Assembly (NCBI RefSeq): GCF_003122215.1
Contig: NZ_QEYD01000010.1
Span: forward strand, 147,312-211,311
Length of the DNA stretch: 64,000 nt
From: Pararhodobacter marinus
Lineage (GTDB): Bacteria > Pseudomonadota > Alphaproteobacteria > Rhodobacterales > Rhodobacteraceae
Direction: 5' to 3'
Shown here: positions 57,089-64,000 of the stretch, in pieces
Position numbering within the stretch: position 1 is the stretch's first letter
Layout: every line of letters begins with the position of its first letter
Program-made: the position numbers and the translations under genes
The notes under the pieces: generated by a model
Databases searched by the model: none
Seen by the model: the letters and a program-made list of their open reading frames with translations, nothing else
Told to the model about the DNA's origin: nothing

Positions 57089-57348
57089 GGTCGCAGATCA
57101 TCCGGCAGCCGGCCTGCAAGTGCGTACAGGTAGTCCTCCGGTATGTTCAGGATGCCGGAGAACTGGCGGATCAGGTGCCCCGAGCTGGGGCTGCGTCGAT
57201 CGTGCTCGATGTCGTTGAGGTACTGCGGGGATATCGACCCGCCACCCTCTTCCTTCATCACGCGCGCTGCGAGCTCCTTCTGGCTGAGACCGAGTGCCTT
57301 GCGGGCCTTCGAAATCGCCTGGCCGAAGGTCACACCGTCGGCGGACAT
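57070..57348 (-). CDS. XRE family regulator, C-terminally altered
   Basis: 92 residues. The HTH covers about 8-70: FGQAISKARKALGLSQKELA, SISPQYLNDIEHDRRSPSSG. Related regulators continue about 20-30 residues past LPDDLR; here the frame runs into the tail-fibre fragment after LPDDLRPG and stops. The DNA-binding part is complete. A perfect inverted repeat at 57386-57403, just upstream of its start, is a likely operator, so it may control both itself and the divergent three-gene operon. Confidence 0.8.
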   Translation of the reverse strand: MSADGVTFGQAISKARKALGLSQKELAARVMKEEGGGSISPQYLNDIEHDRRSPSSGHLIRQFSGILNIPEDYLYALAGRLPDDLRPGRKSV

Positions 57349-57385
57349 GGCCGGTTCATCGCTTCATCTCCCTGTCAATCCGCTT

Positions 57386-57403
57386 GTTCGCGGATATGCG
57401 AAC
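57386..57403. promoter_or_regulatory. Candidate XRE operator
   Basis: GTTCGC - 6 bases - GCGAAC, a perfect inverted repeat in the 190-base gap between the XRE gene and the DUF6361 gene. An A+T-richer stretch (TTATCC at 57413-57418) follows on the operon side. Confidence 0.6.
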
Positions 57404-57538
57404 TGTTACGCCTTATCCACAAGGGGATCAACAGTGAAGGAGACCGGCCCATGCGGAGGCGGCCGTACATGATGCAGGCAGTTGAACGCGCGACTGGTCC
57501 TTCACGGAACGGACGCAAGCCACGAAGCGCCTGAACAC

Positions 57539-58717
57539 ATGTCGTCGCTTGCCTGGATAGACTTTGATGAAGCAGAGCGTCAGCGGGCACAGCGCATCAC
57601 GGCGCTGTTCCAAGAGCGCGAGACCCGCGATGAGCTGGGGCTTGGCGCGATCCGGGACTCCATCGCCGATCACCTCTTCCCCGGCACGAGCACGATCCAG
57701 ACGCGGCTGCGGTACATGCTGTTCATTCCGTGGCTCTATCGGGATCTGGAAAAGCGCGACCTTCCCGAAGCGCAGTTGCGCACTCAGGCGCGCGACGCGG
57801 AGATCCGGCTCGCCGACGCCTTGAAAGCCGGCGGCGAGTCCAACGGCATCATCGGCCGCGATGCCGGGCCGCGTCTCCAGCGACTTCCGAGTTCGGTGTA
57901 TTGGGCCGGGCTCGGCGCATGGGGGATTCGGGTTTTCCCCGGTTCCCTTGACAGCCTATTCGTCGCGTTGCGCCGCCGAGGCCGTTCGCACGTCACATCG
58001 AGCGGTGAAGAAGCCATGGCCGGCGCCCAGGCGCCCACCGTCTGGAATCCAGCCTTGCCGCAGATGCCAAGCGGCCTGCTCGAGCGCGCCGTCTTCCACC
58101 TGACCGCTGAGGAGGCGCAGTTTCTCATCGATCGGCTGGTCGCCAGTCAACCGAACTCACTGCTCACGATGCTGGCGCGCGAAGGCATCGACGCGGACTG
58201 CGACCAGATCTGGACGCATCCTCATCTAGCGGCGTTTCCGGCCGCCGCTCGGCGCCTCGTCCAACATGGGGAAATCTTCTCCCATCTGATGCACGGTGCG
58301 GCTCTGCTCTACAACCTCGCGCTCAGCGAGCTGCGCCAGCGCGATGATTGGATCGACACCTATCGCGAGCGGCTTGAAGCCTGGAGCGACGAACTCGATC
58401 TCGGCGCCGTCCGTGCGTGGTCGCTCGATGATTTCTGGAACGTGGTGGAGCATCCGGCGCACGCCGTCCGACCAGCCGCAAAGCGCTTCGTGACCGAGTG
58501 GCGAGAACTGGTTCTAGCGGGGACAGAACAAGTGGTTACGTCGCCCGCGGGGCGACAGCTTGTCGAGGAGCGTGAACGCCGGCTCAAGACCAGCCAGTCC
58601 CGCTACGCCAATCATGCCGTGCGCGACCGCTGGACCGGTGCATCGGGCGCAGAACGCCTCAGCTTCCGCTGGGCGCAGGCCAAATCCCATCTCCGGGATC
58701 TCGCGAATGCTAAATAG
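57539..58717 (+). CDS. DUF6361 family protein
   Basis: 392 residues, start SSLAWIDFDEAERQRAQRIT. Family traits: DELGLGAIRDSIADHLFPGT, STIQTRLRYMLFIPWLYRDL and RLPSSVYWAGLGAWGI. No catalytic motif is known to me; the protein looks helical with a conserved N-terminal half. The ATG at 57539 is chosen because homology starts there; earlier in-frame starts add unrelated residues. It overlaps the phospholipase D-type gene by 11 bases. First gene of the three-gene operon; a role in sensing or regulating the nuclease-helicase pair is a guess. Confidence 0.75.
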   Translation: MSSLAWIDFDEAERQRAQRITALFQERETRDELGLGAIRDSIADHLFPGTSTIQTRLRYMLFIPWLYRDLEKRDLPEAQLRTQARDAEIRLADALKAGGESNGIIGRDAGPRLQRLPSSVYWAGLGAWGIRVFPGSLDSLFVALRRRGRSHVTSSGEEAMAGAQAPTVWNPALPQMPSGLLERAVFHLTAEEAQFLIDRLVASQPNSLLTMLAREGIDADCDQIWTHPHLAAFPAAARRLVQHGEIFSHLMHGAALLYNLALSELRQRDDWIDTYRERLEAWSDELDLGAVRAWSLDDFWNVVEHPAHAVRPAAKRFVTEWRELVLAGTEQVVTSPAGRQLVEERERRLKTSQSRYANHAVRDRWTGASGAERLSFRWAQAKSHLRDLANAK

Positions 58718-60563
58718 GCGCAGCCTCGATCCCGAGCAGCGAACACTATACGGCGCCAACCTTCAGCCGCCCGCAGGCTATGTCTTCGACGCGGCGGTCG
58801 CCACGACCTTCTCGCTCGACTTCGAGACCGCGCTCGCGGTGCCGGTAAGTCTGGCGCTCTTTGCAGCGGAAAATCGCGACGACATACTTTCTCACCCCTT
58901 GGCGCTGCTGGAGGGTGCCGAGCGCATCGCGGGCCGGCTCGTCGTCTTCACCGACGCGGGCCACATTCAGGCGAGTGCCCGACCGCACTCCCGCCTTTGC
59001 TCGCTGCTCGAACGCATTGTGGTCGAGGTGGCAGCACCCAAAGGCGGAGCCTTCCATCCCAAGATGTGGGCGCTTCGTTTCACACCGCTAAGACCCGAAG
59101 ACCCAGCGCGCGTTCGCCTACTCATCCTATCTCGGAACCTGACACGTGATCGTTCCTGGGATCTTGCGGCCACCCTCGACGGCGTGGTCACCAAGCAGCC
59201 CAAAGCCATCAACCGCCCGATCGCCGAATTTCTCCGTCAGCTTCCCGGCATCACGACCGCAGGCGCTCCCGAGGGCGTGAACACACTCGTCGATGAACTC
59301 GCCGCAGACATCCGGCGCGCCGAATGGACTCTGCCCGAGCCGTTCCAGAGCGTCTCTTTCTCGGTCAACGGACTCGGCGGGAAGCCTTGGCGCCCGGAAC
59401 CCTGCGCGCGGCTGGGCGTGGTTTCACCCTTCTGCGATGATCAGACCCTGTCGATGCTCGGCGGCCTGACCAGCGCCGGAAAACCCATCTTCATCGGCCG
59501 GTCCGACGAACTCGCACAAGTCTCGGATGTCACGCTGGATGGCTTTGCCCGCGTTGCGGTACTCGATGAAATGGCGACCACGGAAGATGGCGAGGAGGAG
59601 GATGCCACGGCCTTGCAAGGGCTTCACGCCAAGGCGTTCATCGCCGAGCGCGGCTGGGACACCGCGATCACGATCGGTTCGGGAAACGCAACGCGGCCAG
59701 CGCTGCTGACCGGAAAGAATGTAGAGATCTTCGCCACCCTGACGGGGAAGCGCTCGCGGGTCGGGAGCATCGAGGAAATCCTTGGCGAGAAGGGGTTTGG
59801 CAGGCTGACGCGGCCTTTCGTCCGCAACGAGATGAGTGCAGCCGATGCGGCGCAACGGGCAGCCGAGGCGCGCTTGGAATTGGCGCGGCGCGAGATATGC
59901 CGAACGGGCCTCAAGCTCCGTTGCGAGCGTGGCGAGCCAACCGATGAAGGCGCTTCGACGTGGCGGGTCTGGCTTGTACCACCCGAACCGATGCCGCTTG
60001 CTGGGATTGGCGCTTTGCGCGTTTGGCCAATCACTCGGGGCGAAGGGCATGCGCACTTCGTGCTACAGCTGCTTCGGCAAGGACAGCCGGCTGACCTTGG
60101 CACGATGCCGTTGGTCGACCTCACCCGATTCCTCGCCTGTCATCTGACCGACGAAAAGGAAAATCTCTCTATCTTGTTCAGCACTGGGCTCATGATGGAT
60201 GGGCTCCCCGCAGAACGCCACGCCGCCATCCTTCGCTGGGTCATCGATAGCAGGGACGCTTTCTTTCGCTACCTGCGGCTTCTACTCTCGGAATTGGGCG
60301 ATCCCTTCGCCGCCGCTCTGGCGGCGCAGGACGGGTCCGGTCAAGGTGCCTGGCGCGCGGCAAGCGACGACGCTCCAATCCTCGAAGAGATGGTCCGGGC
60401 GTTCTGCCAAGGCGGCGACCAGCTCCGCGCCATAGAACGCCTCATCGAACGCCTGGGAACCGGCGACGGTACCGATACCGACCCGATCCCCGCCGAGTTC
60501 CGCGCGCTCTGGAACACCTTCCGAATTGCGCTTGCTTCGCAGGATACCGTGCATGGTGAATGA
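58707..60563 (+). CDS. Phospholipase D-fold protein (putative nuclease)
   Basis: 618 residues with two HKD-type half motifs: FHPKMWALRF near residue 117 with LLILSRNLTRDR after it, and LHAKAFIAERG near 306 with ITIGSGNATRPA. These give the H-x-K and S/N elements of the PLD superfamily, which includes nucleases in defence systems such as DISARM DrmC. There is no signal peptide. A C-terminal region of about 300 residues lacks a known domain. It overlaps both neighbours by 11 bases, so the three products are probably made in fixed ratio. Confidence 0.8.
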   Translation: MLNRRSLDPEQRTLYGANLQPPAGYVFDAAVATTFSLDFETALAVPVSLALFAAENRDDILSHPLALLEGAERIAGRLVVFTDAGHIQASARPHSRLCSLLERIVVEVAAPKGGAFHPKMWALRFTPLRPEDPARVRLLILSRNLTRDRSWDLAATLDGVVTKQPKAINRPIAEFLRQLPGITTAGAPEGVNTLVDELAADIRRAEWTLPEPFQSVSFSVNGLGGKPWRPEPCARLGVVSPFCDDQTLSMLGGLTSAGKPIFIGRSDELAQVSDVTLDGFARVAVLDEMATTEDGEEEDATALQGLHAKAFIAERGWDTAITIGSGNATRPALLTGKNVEIFATLTGKRSRVGSIEEILGEKGFGRLTRPFVRNEMSAADAAQRAAEARLELARREICRTGLKLRCERGEPTDEGASTWRVWLVPPEPMPLAGIGALRVWPITRGEGHAHFVLQLLRQGQPADLGTMPLVDLTRFLACHLTDEKENLSILFSTGLMMDGLPAERHAAILRWVIDSRDAFFRYLRLLLSELGDPFAAALAAQDGSGQGAWRAASDDAPILEEMVRAFCQGGDQLRAIERLIERLGTGDGTDTDPIPAEFRALWNTFRIALASQDTVHGE

Positions 60564-63500
60564 ACGGTTCCGCGCCGACTCAGCGCTCGCTCCTCTTAAG
60601 GTCTTTCAACGACGCACCGTCGATTATGTTTTCCATCGGCTCTACGGCGAGGACGATCCTGTCCGCCAGTTCTTGGTCGCCGACGAAGTCGGCCTCGGCA
60701 AGACGATGGTGGCGCGCGGAGTCATCGCTCGCATGATCGAGCATCTGTGGGACAGCACCAAACGGATCGACATCCTTTACATCTGCTCGAACCAGGCGAT
60801 CGCAGCCCAGAACCTCAATCGGCTAAATGTCCTCGGTCGGCGGGAGCTCGCCCTGCCGACCCGCATGACTCTCGTTCCTCTGCAACTGCGCGGCCAAGTG
60901 GGTCTCGATGCCAACAAGGTGAACTTCATCAGTCTGACGCCGGGCACGACATTCGATCTGCGCTCCTCAACGGGAGTTGCGCAGGAACGCGCCCTGCTGT
61001 GCCATCTCCTGCGCGATCTCGTTGCGCGCCCACGGGGCCTACACAACCTGCTGCAGGTCACGGCCGGCGTGGACGGCTGGAACCGCGCAGTGCACGATCT
61101 CACCCTCGAAGGGGTCGACAAGCGAATAATCGATCGCTTCCGCCGCGACGTACAGGCAGATCACAATCTCTTCGAGGAACTTGAGCGGGTCTGCGAACTC
61201 TTCCCACGCCGCAGGGACTTCTATCCCCCGGAGATCACACAGCCCCGCAACAGCTTGGTCGCACGGCTCCGCGCAAAGCTGTCCCACGCCTGCGTGGATG
61301 CACTGCAACCCGACCTGATCATCATGGACGAGTTTCAGCGGTTTCGGGACCTACTGCACGGCGACAGCGACGCAGCGATCCTAGCGCGAGAGCTGTTCGA
61401 CTACTCGGGCAGCGATGGGCACGCAGCCCGCACATTGCTGCTTTCCGCCACGCCCTACCGGATGCTCACACTCAACGGCGACGAGCCTGACGAAGGCGAC
61501 CACTACCAGGACTTCCTTGAGACCATCAGTTTCCTCTATGGCCGGGAAAAGGGACCGGAGGTAGCGGCGACGCTTGCGCGCGAAATGCGCGACTTCCGCA
61601 GGCTCCTTCATGCCCTGCCACAATCTCACGCGCCAGCGGTCGCGAGCCGCGAGGCCATTGAAAAGCGCCTTCGGCAGGTGATCGCTCGAACCGAGCGGGT
61701 GGCGTCCACAGTCGATCGCGACTCAATGATGAGTGAGCCGGCCATCAGCGTCTCGGTCGCGCCCGCCGATCTCGCGCAGGCATCCGCCGTTTCCCAAGTG
61801 GCGCGCATACTCGATGCTCCGGAAATCATCGAGTACTGGAAGTCTTCACCGTACCTACTCAACTTCATGCGTCACTACAGTCTGAAACGGCTGCTCGAGA
61901 ACCAGGTGGACGCTCCTTCGGCTGCGCTCCGCGCCGCAATTCAGTCAGCGCGCGCGACGATGCTCGATCACGACGCCATCGATGCCTACGCGCCTCTGGA
62001 CCCGGCCAATGGCCGCATGCGTGCGATCATGGACGACATCTTCGGCCAGAACCTTGAACAGAACCTCTGGATACCCCCCGCTATGCCTTATTACGGCGAG
62101 CCACGTTCCGGCGCGCCGTTGACCAAGGCGCTGCTGTTCTCCTCTTGGTCTATGGTGCCAGACGCGATTGCAGCACTGCTGTCCTACGAGGCCGAACGGC
62201 GCATGGGCGTCGGCGAATCCGGTCGGCGCTATTTCGAACAGCATCGCCTGCGCCCGTTGCAGTTCCGGCACGACCACGGTCGGCTTGCAGGTCTGCGCGC
62301 TCTGCTGCTGATCTATCCATCACCGAAGCTGGCGGAACTGGCTGATCCGCTGATGGTGTTCCGCGAAACCGAGACTCTCTTGTCGCAGGAGGGGATGCGC
62401 GCCGTGATAGGCGACCGCCTCAAGCCCGTCCTCGATGGTCTGAACGAACAAGTCGAAGCGCGGCACGATACCGGCAGCGCGGAGTGGGCCGCTCCCGCAG
62501 TGATCGATGACCTCCTTGGCGCACGGTCCCGCACATGGCTGGAGTCTCCCCTAGGCATGCGCGCCCTGGCGAGCGAGGACGCTTATCAGGATCATGTCCG
62601 TGAGTTAGCGGCCGCGGTGACGACGCGTGACGTTGGCGCTTTGCCGGCTGATATTTCGGAACTGCTTGTCGACGTGGCGTTGGGGAGCCCGGCGGTCTGC
62701 GCGCTTCGCGCCCTCAAGCGGATCGCCTCCGAACTGGCTTGGGACGATCCATGCCTACTCAGCGCTGCCGCTGAAGTCGCTTGGTCATTCCGGACGTTGT
62801 TCAATCAGCATGACGCGGTCGCGTTGCTTCGACGGGATACAGACGACCACTACTGGCGGCGCGTTCTGGTCTATGGGGCCCAGCACAATCTTCAGGCCGT
62901 CCTCGACGAATACGCCCACTACCTCGTCGACGCAGAAGGCCTCGGGACCCGTCCAGCCAAAGAACGAGCCACAGGGGTCGCTCATGCGATGGCCCATGCC
63001 CTCGCCATTCGCCCTTCGCAGATCGACGTCGATGATGTGCATGTCGACGGCGAGTCCCTCGCCATCAGCAAGTTCCAGATGCGCGGACGCTTTGCGATGC
63101 GGCTCGCCGACTACAAAGATGAGGATGGCGCCGTTGCACGGCTCGGAGGCGTCCGCGAAGCGTTTAACTCACCGTTTCGGCCGTTTGTTCTCGCCACGAC
63201 CTCGGTCGGACAGGAGGGGCTGGATTTTCATCCCTATTGCTATCGCGTCTACCATTGGAACTTGCCGAGCAACCCGGTTGACCTCGAACAGCGTGAAGGC
63301 CGCGTTCACCGATTCAAGAGCCACGCAGTGCGCCTCAATCTTGCCGAACGGCAGGCCGACGCCATCAGGGGCGGCGGGCGATCTCCTGACGATCCGTGGA
63401 GACTGATGTTCGAACGCGCCCGATCCGAGGCGCCAGTAGACACCGATCTCATCCCCTATTGGATCTATGAGGGCTCAGTGAGGGTCGAACGGCGCGTGCC

Positions 63501-63705
63501 GATGTTGCCGTTCAGCCGGGAGGTAACCCGCTTGGCTTGGCTCAAGCGCAGCCTGACAGTGTATCGCCTGGCCTTCGGCCAGCCCCGTCAGGATGATCTT
63601 CTGGAGTATCTGCAGCATATCATAGGTGCTGGTATGGATGGCTCGATGCTCGGCGACCTGCAAATTCGCCTCGAGCCGAGACCAGCCATTATGTCGGATT
63701 CATAG
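60553..63705 (+). CDS. SNF2-like superfamily 2 helicase
   Basis: 1050 residues. Motif I DEVGLGKT at 44-51, motif II IIMDEFQRF near 258, motif III LLLSATPYRM, motif V LATTSVGQEGLDF and motif VI QREGRVHRF near 912. The two RecA lobes are separated by a very long insert of about 600 residues with no known domain. All ATPase motifs are intact. Together with the PLD-fold protein it could form a DNA-translocating nuclease. Start ATG at 60553, inside the PLD gene end. Confidence 0.88.
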   Translation: MVNERFRADSALAPLKVFQRRTVDYVFHRLYGEDDPVRQFLVADEVGLGKTMVARGVIARMIEHLWDSTKRIDILYICSNQAIAAQNLNRLNVLGRRELALPTRMTLVPLQLRGQVGLDANKVNFISLTPGTTFDLRSSTGVAQERALLCHLLRDLVARPRGLHNLLQVTAGVDGWNRAVHDLTLEGVDKRIIDRFRRDVQADHNLFEELERVCELFPRRRDFYPPEITQPRNSLVARLRAKLSHACVDALQPDLIIMDEFQRFRDLLHGDSDAAILARELFDYSGSDGHAARTLLLSATPYRMLTLNGDEPDEGDHYQDFLETISFLYGREKGPEVAATLAREMRDFRRLLHALPQSHAPAVASREAIEKRLRQVIARTERVASTVDRDSMMSEPAISVSVAPADLAQASAVSQVARILDAPEIIEYWKSSPYLLNFMRHYSLKRLLENQVDAPSAALRAAIQSARATMLDHDAIDAYAPLDPANGRMRAIMDDIFGQNLEQNLWIPPAMPYYGEPRSGAPLTKALLFSSWSMVPDAIAALLSYEAERRMGVGESGRRYFEQHRLRPLQFRHDHGRLAGLRALLLIYPSPKLAELADPLMVFRETETLLSQEGMRAVIGDRLKPVLDGLNEQVEARHDTGSAEWAAPAVIDDLLGARSRTWLESPLGMRALASEDAYQDHVRELAAAVTTRDVGALPADISELLVDVALGSPAVCALRALKRIASELAWDDPCLLSAAAEVAWSFRTLFNQHDAVALLRRDTDDHYWRRVLVYGAQHNLQAVLDEYAHYLVDAEGLGTRPAKERATGVAHAMAHALAIRPSQIDVDDVHVDGESLAISKFQMRGRFAMRLADYKDEDGAVARLGGVREAFNSPFRPFVLATTSVGQEGLDFHPYCYRVYHWNLPSNPVDLEQREGRVHRFKSHAVRLNLAERQADAIRGGGRSPDDPWRLMFERARSEAPVDTDLIPYWIYEGSVRVERRVPMLPFSREVTRLAWLKRSLTVYRLAFGQPRQDDLLEYLQHIIGAGMDGSMLGDLQIRLEPRPAIMSDS

Positions 63706-63774
63706 AATACGCAGCGATATGAAGGACTTCGGCCCCTCTTGCTTCCACAGTGCTTCCACGGGTGTTGGAAACGC

Positions 63775-63800
63775 AAACGCCGCCCCGGAGGGCGGCGTTT
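63775..63800. terminator. Strong hairpin at the rRNA operon end
   Basis: AAACGCCGCC - CCGGA(G) - GGCGGCGTTT with about ten paired bases; T residues follow on both strands. It can end the leftward tRNA-fMet transcript and the rightward helicase transcript. Confidence 0.75.
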
Positions 63801-63825
63801 AAGCGTTTGGAAACGCGTAGGAATT

Positions 63826-63902
<77 letters not shown>

Positions 63903-63960
63903 ACAATTCGGTCTGTTCAGTATCATCGTATAGAATGAGGTTTTTTTGTTTCTTATCAGG

Positions 63961-64000
63961 TTTGGCGGTGACCTACTCTCCCACGACTTGGGTCGCAGTA
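63961..64000 (-). rRNA. rrf: 5S ribosomal RNA, 3' end (partial)
   Basis: On the minus strand the last 40 bases of the window contain GTGGGAGAGTAGGTCACC followed by GCCAAA, the 3' strand of alphaproteobacterial 5S rRNA. The rest of the gene and operon lie beyond the window. The 58 bases to the tRNA are A+T-rich spacer. Confidence 0.9.

Overview
The window reads as chromosomal DNA of a high-GC alphaproteobacterium, most likely a member of the Rhodobacterales (Paracoccus/Rhodobacter relatives). The grounds are codon use, the protein families present, a 5S rRNA followed at once by an initiator tRNA-Met (the usual rRNA operon end in that order), and prophage lysis genes of a type I associate with Rhodobacteraceae. 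No genome-specific marker is visible, so the genus is an inference.

Left part, 0-45.5 kb: six catabolic or uptake modules, each beside its own regulator. (1) 1-3951: a polar amino acid ABC importer (cut by the window edge) divergent from a LysR regulator. (2) 4016-7206: a BtuF-BtuC-BtuD type corrinoid importer behind a cobalamin riboswitch. (3) 7315-18202: a VOC-bicupin protein, a kynureninase-like/formamidase-like fusion, a GntR regulator, an M20 peptidase and a Dpp-type peptide importer; a 12-base sequence is shared by two of its promoter regions and a variant lies at the regulator's own promoter. (4) 18425-27413: a V4R-domain regulator with a degenerate AAA+ domain, then a cupin dioxygenase, an SDR, a complete Liv-type importer and a zinc alcohol dehydrogenase. 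(5) 27591-30266: a second cobalamin riboswitch, here in front of a Rieske oxygenase/ferredoxin reductase pair of the glycine betaine monooxygenase type, closed by a terminator. (6) 30640-36371: a NarL-type two-component system and four small proteins of unknown role, three apparently exported. (7) 36496-45541: a MarR-controlled set of two amidohydrolases, a NIPSNAP protein, an SDR, a TRAP importer, a SnoaL-like protein and a second Rieske oxygenase; near-identical inverted repeats in both divergent promoters suggest one MarR regulon.

Right part, 45.5-63.8 kb: a mosaic accessory island abutting the rRNA operon end. It holds an IS256-family stub, decayed prophage lysis genes, a serine recombinase with two ParB/RepB-like partners and a small divergent HTH regulator, a frameshifted Fic gene, and the collapsed remains of what looks like a type III restriction locus (C-terminal half of a helicase, a DUF4391/Res chimera) beside an intact GIY-YIG nuclease. 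A prophage tail fragment and a truncated XRE regulator follow. Last comes an intact, tightly overlapping operon: a DUF6361-family protein, a phospholipase D-fold protein and a 1050-residue SNF2-like helicase. I regard that three-gene operon as the best candidate for an under-described system, probably phage or plasmid defence. The window closes with a terminator, tRNA-fMet and the 3' end of 5S rRNA, all transcribed leftward.
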